This document shows, piece after piece, positions 11,058-20,402 of a stretch of DNA of 64,000 nucleotides (within the stretch, counting starts at the first letter, position 1; each line of letters begins with the position of its first letter). The notes beneath the pieces were generated by a model. That model saw nothing but the letters and a program-made list of their open reading frames with translations, was not told the origin of the DNA and did not search any database. The stretch is from Gemmatimonadota bacterium (GTDB lineage: Bacteria > Latescibacterota > UBA2968 > GCA-2709665). The stretch lies in assembly GCA_028874335.1 (NCBI GenBank), contig JAPPJY010000078.1, positions 114,310 to 178,309 of the forward strand. The letters are read 5' to 3'. The translations under genes were made by a program, and so were the position numbers.

Positions 11058-11309
11058 TCAGCCGCCTTTTGTCGCCAGAAGGAAGCAGACCACCTGCCCG
11101 AAGAGCGCCACACCCTCGATGAAGGCCGCGGTAATGATCATGGAAGTCCGGATATCGCCTGCCGCTTCAGGCTGCCGTGCGGTGCCCTCCACGGCCATAC
11201 CGGCCAGACGTCCGATTCCAATTCCGGCGCCGATCGTTACCAGCCCCGCGCCAATGCCGGCGGACAAATAACCGTATGCTTCAGCCGCCACGGATGCCAC
11301 GTCTGCCAC
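11058..11309 (-). CDS. atpE: F1Fo ATP synthase subunit c
   Basis: 83 aa hairpin; GAGLVTIGAGIGIGRLAGMAVEGTARQPEA...FIEGVALFGQVVCFLL. Confidence 0.96.
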   Translation of the reverse strand: MADVASVAAEAYGYLSAGIGAGLVTIGAGIGIGRLAGMAVEGTARQPEAAGDIRTSMIITAAFIEGVALFGQVVCFLLATKGG

Positions 11310-11335
11310 AACACACCTCCTCCGCTAGGAAGTTA

Positions 11336-11499
11336 AGAAGCTGTCTTAAAATTCCCAGCGGTCTTCGCGCGGCTGCAAAAGCGCCGGTCGGCGTTGGTCA
11401 AATCCACCCGTATAGACAAATAGGGTCGAATTTTCCCGCCTTGACCGCCACTTTTTCGCTCGCGCTCGGGAACTCACCGGTAATTTTAAAACAACTTCC
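11336..11499. repeat. Copy 1 of ~165 bp MITE-like palindromic-ended element
   Basis: Ends agaagctgtcttaaaattccc ... ggtaattttaaaacaacttcc (TIRs); interior nearly identical to 45483-45647. Confidence 0.85.
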
Positions 11500-11528
11500 A
11501 AGGGTTTATAATGCAACGTTTCCAACAA

Positions 11529-12329
11529 TCAATGATCCTGATGCACCGCCATCCCGATGAAGACGGCGGATAACATGGTGAAGATATAAGCCTGCACCAA
11601 TGCCACGAAGATTTCGAGCAGATAAATCGCCAGCGCGAACAGCACGGAAACAGGCGCAACGGCGTACGACTTGAACATGAAGATCAGTCCCAGCAACGCC
11701 AGAATGATCACGTGTCCGGCGGTCATATTGGCAAAGAGACGAATACAGAGGGCGAACGGCTTGGCAACCAGCCCGATGAGCTCGATCGGGATCATCAGGA
11801 GCGTGATCGGCAGCGGCAGTCCGTGGGGTACCAACCCCTTGAAATAACCCAGAAAGCCGTTGTGAAGAATGCCGCCCATCTGAATGACGAGAAAGGCGCA
11901 GATCGCCAGCCCGGCGGTTACGCTCACATTACCGGTGGCGGTCGCGCCATAGGGTACGAGGCCAAGCAGATTGCAGGTGAGGATGAAGAAGAATACGGTA
12001 AAAAGAAAGGGTAAAAACCGTCCGGCTTCCTTTGCTCCGATGTTGGGAACGGCGATTTCATCCCGGATAAATACGACGACCGATTCCAGGAGATTTGCGA
12101 GCCCGGAAGGTACCAGGCCACGGCGCCGGGTTGTCCTGATGAAGACCCACAGGAGAAACGCCGCCGCAACCCACATCATGACCACGTGCCGGGTAATGGA
12201 CACGTCGACGCCGAACAGCTCAAAACGGGGTATTTCGACATGAAGAAAGGGCAGGTGGAGCTCTGACGAATCGAGCAGATGCTCCATGATGTAGTCTTTT
12301 TTGCCTTCCGCGGCGTTTTCCGATGCCAT
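11529..12329 (-). CDS. atpB: F1Fo ATP synthase subunit a
   Basis: ANLLESVVVFIRDEIAVPNIG...CIRLFANMTAGHVIILALLGLIF...LEIFVALVQAYIFTMLSAVFI. Confidence 0.95.
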   Translation of the reverse strand: MASENAAEGKKDYIMEHLLDSSELHLPFLHVEIPRFELFGVDVSITRHVVMMWVAAAFLLWVFIRTTRRRGLVPSGLANLLESVVVFIRDEIAVPNIGAKEAGRFLPFLFTVFFFILTCNLLGLVPYGATATGNVSVTAGLAICAFLVIQMGGILHNGFLGYFKGLVPHGLPLPITLLMIPIELIGLVAKPFALCIRLFANMTAGHVIILALLGLIFMFKSYAVAPVSVLFALAIYLLEIFVALVQAYIFTMLSAVFIGMAVHQDH

Positions 12330-12333
12330 CGAA

Positions 12334-12738
12334 TCAAACCCCTGATCGTGAATCCCGCCGAACCGCGGCGCGCTTCACGAAGAACCGGATTTCCAGAATC
12401 TGAAAGAGCAGATAGGACGAAAAGAGAGAGAAAACCAGACCGTAAACCGAGAGCGTTGTGAATTTGACCAACAGCACCAATCCAATGCAGATGACCAGCA
12501 TCCGAACGACCATTCCGCCCAGCAGCGCTTTCAGAAAGACCGGCTGCGGCCGGTCGAACGACCAGATGGCCGAGAGCCCGCCGGCCAGCGCGTTCAGTGC
12601 GCCGATCCCGCACCCTACGGCTGCCGCCCGGACCATGTCAACCCCCCAGTAGACGTATAGCGGGTATCCGCCCAGAATTGCCGCTGCGATCAGGACAGCC
12701 CCGACCTGTCTGGCAAATCGGAGGAATTCGGTTCCCAC
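12334..12738 (-). CDS. ATP synthase subunit I-like membrane protein
   Basis: 134 aa, four TM segments, between atpZ-like gene and atpB in an atp operon. Confidence 0.7.
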   Translation of the reverse strand: MGTEFLRFARQVGAVLIAAAILGGYPLYVYWGVDMVRAAAVGCGIGALNALAGGLSAIWSFDRPQPVFLKALLGGMVVRMLVICIGLVLLVKFTTLSVYGLVFSLFSSYLLFQILEIRFFVKRAAVRRDSRSGV

Positions 12739-12755
12739 GTCTCACCTCCGGACGG

Positions 12756-13007
12756 CTATTGGCGGTCCTGCTTTTCGCGTTCCTGGAGTCGCATTGCCGT
12801 TCGGTACAGGTTCAGGAAACCGACAACGATTCCCAGAGCCAATCCCGCCAACATCAGATAGGGAGCCGTTCCGAGTTTGCCGTCCAGCCATTTCCCGGCA
12901 AAAAGACAGAGAATGAAAGACGCCGCAAACTCGATTCCCAGGTTCAGATAAGGGCCGGCTCTACGATATGCCGCGGCCAGACCGGGTTGTTTTTTTTCTT
13001 CCTCCAT
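12756..13007 (-). CDS. atpZ: AtpZ/AtpI family protein
   Basis: 83 aa two-TM protein 'GIEFAASFILCLFAGKWLDGKLGTAPYLMLAGLALGIVVGFLNLYRT', first gene of the atp block. Confidence 0.75.
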   Translation of the reverse strand: MEEEKKQPGLAAAYRRAGPYLNLGIEFAASFILCLFAGKWLDGKLGTAPYLMLAGLALGIVVGFLNLYRTAMRLQEREKQDRQ

Positions 13008-13070
13008 CGATCAACGCGATGGGTTTTGAATGGAAGGGCGTGAGTGACCCCGAAACCGCAGGCACAGCAT

Positions 13071-14519
13071 CTAAGTTCCAATGAGGCTGCCTACCGTTTG
13101 CCTGGCCAATTCCAGAAACCGCGACGGAGCGAGGCCGATATAGAGGGTCGCAAGGGACGTTACCAGCAGCGCCGTTCGGGCGAGAGGTGGAAATGTGTCC
13201 ACCGGCTCTTCGTCGGCGGGCTGTCTCATATACATGCTGACGACGACCCCGAGATAGAAATAAACCGAGACAAGGCTGTTCAGCACGCCGATAATGGTAA
13301 GCGAGACCAGTCCGGCATCGATTGCCGCCCGGAATATGTAGAACTTCCCGAAAAATCCGGCGGTAGGCGGGAGACCCGCCAATGAAAGCATGAACAGCGT
13401 CATCGTCAGCCCGAGGACCGGATGCTTGAAACCCAGCCCCGCGTAATCCGATATGTCGACGTTCTCTTCGCCCTTCCGCGCAACCAGAATCACGACCGCG
13501 AATGCCCCGATATTCATAAACGTATAAGCAAGCAGATAGAACAATGCGGCCGAAATCCCCTTGCCGCTGGCCGCGGTAAGCGCAACCAACACGTAACCGG
13601 CATGGGCAACGCTGGAATAGGCCAGCATTCGCTTGATGCTGCGTTGCCCCAGCGCGCTCAGGTTGCCCACGGTCATGGTCAGCACGGCCAGGATCCAGAG
13701 TACCGCCGTCCACTCCGCCTTCATCGATTCCAGAGACACCATCAGCACGCGCAGGAACGCGACAAAGGCTGCCGCCTTGGGCCCGGCCGAGAGAAAGGCG
13801 GTAACCGACGCGGGCGCGCCTTCGTAGACGTCAGGCGCCCACATATGGAACGGAACCGCCGCCACTTTGAATGCGAAGCCCACAACCAGCAATGCCATGC
13901 CGGCATACAACATCAGCCCGCCTCCGTCAACGCGCCGCAGAAGCATTGCGCCGACCTGCTGGAGGCTGGTGGAGCCGGTCGATCCGTAAATCAGGGCAAT
14001 CCCGTAAAGCAGAAACCCGGTCGCAAACGCACCGAGCAGCAGATATTTCAGGGAGGCTTCGTTGGAGACGGAACGCGAGCTGAGGAATCCAACCAGGATA
14101 TAGAGCGACAGCGACATCAGCTCCAACCCCAGGAAGATTACGATAAGGTCCGTCCCCGCGGCCATGAGCATCATGCCCAGGGTGGCCGTCAGCAGCAGCA
14201 GATAGTACTCGCTGCGGCTGCTTTCTTCCCGCCTCAGGTACCCCGTGGAGACAAAAATGGTCAGCGCCGTGCCGACCGTAAATATGATGTTGGAAAAGAG
14301 CGCGAAGTTGTCCAGCGCGAGCATCCCGCCGAAGGCCTGCTCGGACCGCCCCCAAAGACCCGCGCAGGCGACCGCCGCCAGGCCCGTTCCGATGATGGCC
14401 GCGTATGCGGCTCCAACACCCCGATTTGCCGGTCGGACGATGTCGATGCACAGGATCAGCAACGCACTTGCTGCGACAATCAGCGAGGGAACGAGTACAA
14501 TCCAGTTCACGTCAGGCAA
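13071..14519 (-). CDS. nuoN: NADH-quinone oxidoreductase subunit N
   Basis: 482 aa; 'FHMWAPDVYEGAPASVTAFLSAGPKAAAFVAFLRVL' and 'SSVAHAGYVLVAL' are NuoN motifs. Confidence 0.93.
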   Translation of the reverse strand: MPDVNWIVLVPSLIVAASALLILCIDIVRPANRGVGAAYAAIIGTGLAAVACAGLWGRSEQAFGGMLALDNFALFSNIIFTVGTALTIFVSTGYLRREESSRSEYYLLLLTATLGMMLMAAGTDLIVIFLGLELMSLSLYILVGFLSSRSVSNEASLKYLLLGAFATGFLLYGIALIYGSTGSTSLQQVGAMLLRRVDGGGLMLYAGMALLVVGFAFKVAAVPFHMWAPDVYEGAPASVTAFLSAGPKAAAFVAFLRVLMVSLESMKAEWTAVLWILAVLTMTVGNLSALGQRSIKRMLAYSSVAHAGYVLVALTAASGKGISAALFYLLAYTFMNIGAFAVVILVARKGEENVDISDYAGLGFKHPVLGLTMTLFMLSLAGLPPTAGFFGKFYIFRAAIDAGLVSLTIIGVLNSLVSVYFYLGVVVSMYMRQPADEEPVDTFPPLARTALLVTSLATLYIGLAPSRFLELARQTVGSLIGT

Positions 14520-14554
14520 CGCGGTAGTCCTCGTTGAGAATTATTAGCGGCATT

Positions 14555-14583
14555 AATTAACGGGGATGCGATAGAAAAGTCAA
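14555..14583 (-). promoter_or_regulatory. Sigma70-like promoter upstream of nuoN/atp genes
   Basis: Minus strand TTGACT (14583-14578), 17 bp spacer, TTAATT (14560-14555). Confidence 0.6.
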
Positions 14584-14708
14584 GCCTAAAGTTCGAATTT
14601 GGCGCGCAGGCACGTATTTGCGGGCTGAGGCCGGCGACCTTCGGTACGGAATACGTTCTTAAATACCTGTTTTTACGTCACTAAAATAAGATTGTACGTT
14701 CCGGGACA

Positions 14709-16397
14709 TCAGAAGCAGAAGATCAGGAACGCGGCCAGCGAGATGGTCACGACCAACACGGCAGTACCCGTCGTCCAGCTTCGACCCAGAATGCCCTGGG
14801 GACCGTGGTATTGACGGCATCCTGAAGCGGCCTCCGCGACCAGCGCCTTCCCGCTCTTCAGGATCGAACTTCCGGCGGAACCACCCACCCGCGCCACAGC
14901 CCCGACGATACCGGGCAGCAGCCGTCGATACACCCAGTCCGTGTCCAGGTTTACGGACCGCAATACGGACGGATAGACGCCGGTCCGCTTCATCACGACG
15001 AAGGCCAGCGCTGAGAAGAACAACAGTTGGTACTGGGTAACCAGGTGTTCCGCCGTATAGGGTTCGTAATCTACGGCAAACGGTAAGACAGCGTAGAGTG
15101 GTTTCGGAAAGATGCCAATCAGTACGCACAGGCCGGCTGCCGCTCCCATGGCGACACGCATGTTCAGAGGCGCCTCCCTGCAGCGGATCCCGGAATCCTC
15201 CGAGAAGAAGGCAAGGTAGGGGACCCTGATGCCCGTATAGAGCAACACGCCCGCCGAAGCGAACAACAACGCCAGCCAGGTCAGGACGTGGTGTCCATTG
15301 GCCACGGCACCGAGGATAAATGACTTGCTGACGAAACCGTTGAAGAAGGGAACGGCCGAAATCGACGCCGCGCCGATGATGCAGAAAGCCGCCGTCAGAG
15401 GCATGGACCTGTAGAGCCCGCCCAGTTCCGAAGCCCTGGCCGTACCCGTACGATAGAGCACCGCGCCCATTGACATAAACAGCAAGGCTTTGTAAATGAC
15501 GTGGGTGGCTGCGTGGGCGGCCGTTCCGTTCAGGGACATCTGGGTCCCGATTCCAATACCGACGACCATGAATCCCAGCTGGATGTTCAGGCTGTAGGCC
15601 AGCACCCGTCTGAGGTCATTCTCGATGATCGCGTAAAACATGGGAAACAGGGTCATCGCGGCGCCGATCGGGATCAGGATCTCGGTACCGGGAAAGCCCC
15701 TGGCAAGCGCGTAGACCGCCAGCTTTGTTGTGAAAGCGCTCAGGAAAACGGTCCCGGTCACGGTCGCCTCCGGATAGGCGTCCGACAGCCAGTTGTGGAG
15801 CAGCGGAAACGCGCATTTGATTCCAAAAGCAATGAAGACAAGCGTCGTGCCCAGGCCGTTCAGCCCCAACTCTGCAAATGCGATCGATCCGGTCTCGCGA
15901 AGATGAACAAGAATGCCCGCCAGCAGAATCATGCCCGAGCAGACCTGCACGATCAGGTAGCGCATTCCGGCGGCGTAGGCGCGGTCGGTCCGGCGGCTCC
16001 AGATCAGGAATACGGAAGCAATCGCCGTCAGTTCCCAGAAGACGAACAGGGTGATCAGATCGCCCGCGAAGAGGGCGCCGACCGCGCTGCCCGCGTAGAA
16101 CAGGCCCGCGACGTGCTGCGTATTGTCCTTCACGTGGAGCGCATAGACGACGCTCAGCAGGGCGGCGATATGGAAGATATAGCCGAAGACCAGGCTGAGC
16201 CTGTCGATGCGAACCAGAAGAAGGGAATAGTCGAAGATCCCGATCTTCCAGTATTCCCCAGGGGTCAGTCCGATCAGATGGGCAAGCCCGGCAATCGGAA
16301 GCAGGAGCATATAGGCCGATTGCAAGCGCCCCCGCAGGACCGGTATCAGCAGCGATCCGACAATCAGGATCAGCGCCGGCGGAAAGGGGTCAATCAT
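14709..16397 (-). CDS. Complex I subunit 5 / MnhA N-terminal-like proton-conducting transporter subunit
   Basis: ~560 aa, 'FWELTAIASVFLIW', 'FGIKCAFPLLHNWLSDAYPEATVTGTVFLSAFTTKLAVYAL'; proton-conducting membrane transporter family. Confidence 0.85.
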   Translation of the reverse strand: MIDPFPPALILIVGSLLIPVLRGRLQSAYMLLLPIAGLAHLIGLTPGEYWKIGIFDYSLLLVRIDRLSLVFGYIFHIAALLSVVYALHVKDNTQHVAGLFYAGSAVGALFAGDLITLFVFWELTAIASVFLIWSRRTDRAYAAGMRYLIVQVCSGMILLAGILVHLRETGSIAFAELGLNGLGTTLVFIAFGIKCAFPLLHNWLSDAYPEATVTGTVFLSAFTTKLAVYALARGFPGTEILIPIGAAMTLFPMFYAIIENDLRRVLAYSLNIQLGFMVVGIGIGTQMSLNGTAAHAATHVIYKALLFMSMGAVLYRTGTARASELGGLYRSMPLTAAFCIIGAASISAVPFFNGFVSKSFILGAVANGHHVLTWLALLFASAGVLLYTGIRVPYLAFFSEDSGIRCREAPLNMRVAMGAAAGLCVLIGIFPKPLYAVLPFAVDYEPYTAEHLVTQYQLLFFSALAFVVMKRTGVYPSVLRSVNLDTDWVYRRLLPGIVGAVARVGGSAGSSILKSGKALVAEAASGCRQYHGPQGILGRSWTTGTAVLVVTISLAAFLIFCF

Positions 16398-16635
16398 AGT
16401 AGTCTTCCTTGCGTCCCAGTACGACTCGCAATCCCCTGGCAATCAGAACGAGCGCCACACATGCCGCAAACCCGTACCACCCGTAGAAGCCGAACCATGC
16501 CTCTGTCTTGAAATGGCCGTGTCTGACCATGACAAGATCCACCACGATCAGAATGGCGCAGACCGCATAGAGCGCCCGGTGGATGGTCATTGCGTTCCCG
16601 GATTTGTCATGCCGGTTTTTCCTGTTGTCTTCCAT
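16390..16635 (-). CDS. Small two-TM membrane protein of the antiporter cluster (uncharacterised)
   Basis: MEDNRKNRHDKSGNAMTIHRALYAVCAILIVVDLVMVRHGHFKTEAWFGFYGWYGFAACVALVLIARGLRVVLGRKEDYYD; overlaps the next gene start. Confidence 0.75.
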   Translation of the reverse strand: MEDNRKNRHDKSGNAMTIHRALYAVCAILIVVDLVMVRHGHFKTEAWFGFYGWYGFAACVALVLIARGLRVVLGRKEDYYD

Positions 16636-16646
16636 GGGCTTATCCG

Positions 16647-18113
16647 TCAGGGATGGGTAATGGGCGCCAAAAGCCGGTAGATGTCGTCGGCGCAGAAGAA
16701 GAGCGCCAGACATCCCAGCGCCGTGAGGCACAGGGGAACCACGCAGAACGCCGGGGCTTCACGGATGCCGGACGGGTTGGATGGCGCCTTGGTGGGCGCC
16801 ACGAAGAAGGCGCGTGCGACGATCGGCATCAGGTACGCGACGTTCAGGAGCGAACTGATCAGCAATACGGCCACGAAAATGATCCGGTCCGCATCCGCCG
16901 CGCCCAGCGCGAGGTACCACTTGCTCCACGAACCACCGAGCGGGGGCAGGCCGATCACGCTGAGCGACCCCACAAAAAACGCGATCATGGTTATTGGCAT
17001 CGTCTTCCCGATACCCGCCATGTCGCTGATTTCCGTCTTGTGCGCGGCCACCATGATTGCGCCGGCGCAGAAGAACAGCGTGATCTTTCCGAAGGCATGC
17101 ATCGCGATATGCATGGAGCCGCCTATAATGCCCCACGAATTGGCAAGAGCCGCGCCCAGCACCACGTAGGACAGCTGACTGACCGTGGAATAGGCGAGAC
17201 GCGCCTTGAGATTGTCTTTGGTCAATGCAACCAGGGACGCGATCAGCAGCGTCGCCGCGGCGACGTAGGCCAGCCACAGACTCATACCGGTGTCCGCGAG
17301 CAGATCGATGCCGAAGATGTACACCACAATCTTCATCACCGTAAACACACCCGCCTTGACCACGGCCACCGCGTGCAGCAGCGCGCTCACGGGCGTGGGC
17401 GCAACCATCGCCGCGGGCAGCCATCGGTGAAATGGCATCAGCGCCGCCTTGCCGGTCCCGAACGCGTAGAGCGCCAGCAGTACGCCCACCACCGCCGGAC
17501 TCGCCTTGCCCGCGAGGATTCCGCCGGGTACGAATTCCAGGGTGCCCGTCAGTTGCCACGTCCACACCACTGCCAGCAGCATCAGCCCGACCGACGTGCC
17601 GAGCAGTATGCCCATGTAGATCCTGCCCGACCGGAGCGCTTCCCCGGTCCGATGGTGCGTGACCAGCGGATAGGTTGACAGGGTGAGCACTTCGTAGAAG
17701 ATGAACAGGGTGAACAGATTCCGGGCGAACGCGACGCCCAGGGCGCCCGAAATGGCCACCGCGAAGAAGACGTAGAAGCTGGTCTGGTTGGATTCGTGAT
17801 GACCACGCATGTATCCGATGGAATACAGAGACGTCAGGATCCAGAGTCCGGAGGCGATCAACCCGAAGAGCATGCCCAGCGGTTCGACTTCGAAGGCCAG
17901 CGCCAGGCCCGGCATCACCTCCAGAATCTGTATGCCGGGTCTCGAACCCGAAAGGACCACCGGTACCAGTGAGAGTACCACGAAAAACAGCACGCCGCCG
18001 GTGGCCAGTGTGGCCGTCTCCCGCAGATTGGGCCTGTTTCCGAGAAGGCCGATCAGCGGGGCGCCGAGCAAAGGCAGCACAACGGCGAGCAGCGTGGCAT
18101 CCGAAGCGGTCAT
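16647..18113 (-). CDS. MnhD/MrpD-like monovalent cation/H+ antiporter subunit
   Basis: Start MTASDATLLAVVLPLLGAPLIG overlaps the upstream stop (ATGA); 'LMPFHRWLPAAMVAPTPVSALLHAVAVVKAGVF'. Confidence 0.88.
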   Translation of the reverse strand: MTASDATLLAVVLPLLGAPLIGLLGNRPNLRETATLATGGVLFFVVLSLVPVVLSGSRPGIQILEVMPGLALAFEVEPLGMLFGLIASGLWILTSLYSIGYMRGHHESNQTSFYVFFAVAISGALGVAFARNLFTLFIFYEVLTLSTYPLVTHHRTGEALRSGRIYMGILLGTSVGLMLLAVVWTWQLTGTLEFVPGGILAGKASPAVVGVLLALYAFGTGKAALMPFHRWLPAAMVAPTPVSALLHAVAVVKAGVFTVMKIVVYIFGIDLLADTGMSLWLAYVAAATLLIASLVALTKDNLKARLAYSTVSQLSYVVLGAALANSWGIIGGSMHIAMHAFGKITLFFCAGAIMVAAHKTEISDMAGIGKTMPITMIAFFVGSLSVIGLPPLGGSWSKWYLALGAADADRIIFVAVLLISSLLNVAYLMPIVARAFFVAPTKAPSNPSGIREAPAFCVVPLCLTALGCLALFFCADDIYRLLAPITHP

Positions 18114-19627
18114 GGCGCGATACCCATGAGCCATCCGGCGGCCTGCCGGGCAACGCCAACCGTGAAGGAGGTCGAAATCCCGAAATAGAGGGTGGCCGCG
18201 ATCAGGACCCACATCGGGATGTGCATCAGCATCGGCGCCTCGTTGACGCGGACCGGAACGGTGGGCTTGCGGAAGTAGGCGACCTCAATCACGCGCCAGA
18301 TGTAGACGACCGCCAGCAGGGAACCCAGCAGGACCAGTACCGCAACCGGCCACCAGCCCTTTTCCAGGGCAGCCAGAACCAGGTACCACTTGCTGATGAA
18401 GCCCACTGTGAGAGGTACGCCGATCAGGCTGAGGCCCCCGAGTACAAAGGCGGCCATCGTCACCGGCATGCGGCGTCCGAGACCGCGCATGTCGTCCAGT
18501 TGCACGGAGCCCACGCGGAGGGCGACACAACCCATGCCAAGGAACAGCGCGCCCTTCATCACCGCGTGGTTGAAGAGGTGGACGATTCCCGCCGTCAGGC
18601 CGTTCAGCGATCCCGGCCCGTACCGGATATCCGGCCCGGCGCCGCTCACCGACACAAGGCCGACGCCCAGCATCATGTATCCGACCTGTGCGACGCTGGA
18701 CCACGCGAGCATACGCTTGATGTTCGTCTGAAAGATGGCCACCGTTGAGGCCGCGAAGATTCCCAGGATCGAAAGCGGCAACAGCACGACCTGAATCCCG
18801 ATCGTATCGAATGCGAATCGGGGTCCGAACACGGTGAAGATGAACCGGAGGAGGACATAAATGGAGACCTTGGTCGCCGTTGCCGCAAGAAAGGCCGTCA
18901 CCATCGACGGCGCATAACAATACGCGTTGGGCAGCCACATGTGCAGGGGAAACAGGGCCAGTTTCAGGCACAGGCCCACGCTGAGGAACGCGAACGCCGC
19001 CAGCACGGTGCGGGTGCCCAGGGCCGGGACCAGACGGACCGCGAGGTCCGCCATGTTCAGGGTCCCGGTTGCCATATACAGGAGCCCCACGCCGATCAGG
19101 ATGAATGTCGCCCCGACGGTGCCCATCACCAGGTACTGGTAGGCGGCCGTCAGGGCGCGTCGGTCGCTTCCAAGGCTGATCAGCGCGTAGGTTGAAAGGG
19201 AGGCAATCTCGATGAAGACGAACAGGTTGAACGCGTCGCCCGTAATGGCGATGCCCAGCAGGCCCGTCAGGCACATGAGATATGCCGCGTAGAACAGATA
19301 GTGACGGTCGTGCGGGATTTCCAGGGCCGTGCTGTGAGGCGCGTAAACGAGTACAATGGCGCCTATGGAAGCCACCAGGAGCAAGACGAACGCATTGACC
19401 GCATCGATCCGATACTCGATCCCCCAGGGGGCGCTCCAGCTTCCCAGCGCGTATGAGATTGTGCCGGAATCCAGGACCTTTATGAGCAGCAGCGCGGCAA
19501 TCCCCATCGCCGTCCATGCGACAGCCGCGGCAAAGGTCCAGGCCAACATCCTTCGCCTCAACAGCAGGCAGACCGGCGCTGCAATGAGAGGTACCACGAT
19601 TTGCAGAGCGGGCAGGTGGACGGACAT
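18110..19627 (-). CDS. MnhD/MrpD-like monovalent cation/H+ antiporter subunit
   Basis: 505 aa; 'ALFPLHMWLPNAYCYAPSMVTAFLAATATKVSIYVLLRFIF'. Confidence 0.9.
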   Translation of the reverse strand: MSVHLPALQIVVPLIAAPVCLLLRRRMLAWTFAAAVAWTAMGIAALLLIKVLDSGTISYALGSWSAPWGIEYRIDAVNAFVLLLVASIGAIVLVYAPHSTALEIPHDRHYLFYAAYLMCLTGLLGIAITGDAFNLFVFIEIASLSTYALISLGSDRRALTAAYQYLVMGTVGATFILIGVGLLYMATGTLNMADLAVRLVPALGTRTVLAAFAFLSVGLCLKLALFPLHMWLPNAYCYAPSMVTAFLAATATKVSIYVLLRFIFTVFGPRFAFDTIGIQVVLLPLSILGIFAASTVAIFQTNIKRMLAWSSVAQVGYMMLGVGLVSVSGAGPDIRYGPGSLNGLTAGIVHLFNHAVMKGALFLGMGCVALRVGSVQLDDMRGLGRRMPVTMAAFVLGGLSLIGVPLTVGFISKWYLVLAALEKGWWPVAVLVLLGSLLAVVYIWRVIEVAYFRKPTVPVRVNEAPMLMHIPMWVLIAATLYFGISTSFTVGVARQAAGWLMGIAP

Positions 19628-19986
19628 CAGGGTGTCTCCTCACCCTGACCGTAGATTTCCTGTTCTTCTATTGTGCCGTAGACTTCCTGTATGCGCACCA
19701 CGAGCGCCAACCCGAGAGACGTCGTGGCGATACCGACCACGATCGCCGTGAGAATAAGCACGTGCGGCAGCGGGTTCGAATAGTTTCGTACCCCCTCCGC
19801 GATGATCGGCGCACTTCCGCCGGAGACCTTACCCAGGCTGATGTAGAACAGGAAGACCGAGGTCTGAAAGATATTCAATCCGATCAGTTTCTTGACCAGA
19901 TTGCCGCTGGCGATCACCGCGTAGAACCCGATCATCATCAGGACGATGACGATCCAGTAGTTATATAAACCCGGGAACGCGGTCAT
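19627..19986 (-). CDS. MnhC/MrpC (NuoK-like) antiporter subunit
   Basis: 119 aa; 'LVKKLIGLNIFQTSVFLFYISLG...PLPHVLILTAIVVGIATTSLGLALVVRI'. Confidence 0.9.
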   Translation of the reverse strand: MTAFPGLYNYWIVIVLMMIGFYAVIASGNLVKKLIGLNIFQTSVFLFYISLGKVSGGSAPIIAEGVRNYSNPLPHVLILTAIVVGIATTSLGLALVVRIQEVYGTIEEQEIYGQGEETP

Positions 19987-20402
19987 GATCTCGTCCTGCC
20001 GACAAAGGCGAAGAAGACCCCGATGATCACCGAAGCCACGGTGATTCCCACGCCCAGTTCGATCAATAGAATCCCCAGATGCTGGCCGCCCACCGGATCC
20101 GTTCCCAGCACACCGTAGTCCAGGTAGCGGCCGCCCTTCAATATCCCCGCGACCCCGGTGACCGCATACAGGAGCAGGCCCAGGGCAATGACGATTTCCA
20201 CGACGGCGGGCCTGGCCACACGCTTCGCCTCTTCCAGACCGAAGATCAGGGTGTAGAGCACGAACGCAGCCGCGAAGATCACGCCAGCCTGGAACCCCCC
20301 TCCGGGCCCGAAATCGCCGTGAAACTGGACGTATAGCGCAAACAGAAGGATCAGCGGGATGAGCAGCTTGGCGATGACCCTCGGTATGATCTGATGTTTC
20401 AC
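19983..20402 (-). CDS. MnhB/MrpB-type Na+/H+ antiporter subunit
   Basis: GTG start overlapping the upstream stop; 'FALYVQFHGDFGPGGGFQAGVIFAAAFVLYTLIFG'. Confidence 0.9.
   Translation of the reverse strand: MKHQIIPRVIAKLLIPLILLFALYVQFHGDFGPGGGFQAGVIFAAAFVLYTLIFGLEEAKRVARPAVVEIVIALGLLLYAVTGVAGILKGGRYLDYGVLGTDPVGGQHLGILLIELGVGITVASVIIGVFFAFVGRTRS

Noticed and set aside
11058-11309. Na+-specific c-ring
   Set aside because: The ion-site region FIEGVALF lacks the E-S-T pattern of Na+ c subunits; it looks like the H+ type seen in many phyla.
11346-11528. ORF repeated at 45494..45691 (LKLPVSSRARAKKWRSRREN...GGFDQRRPALLQP) as a conserved small protein
   Set aside because: It lies entirely within the 165-bp TIR element; differences between copies do not avoid amino-acid changes and conservation includes the non-coding ends, so a repeat element is more likely.
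16759-18159. 466-aa minus-strand ORF, with similar ORFs 18285..19643 and 23600..25366
   Set aside because: Alternate frames of MnhD- and NuoL-type genes; Arg/Gly-rich without membrane segments, unlike the frames carrying antiporter motifs.
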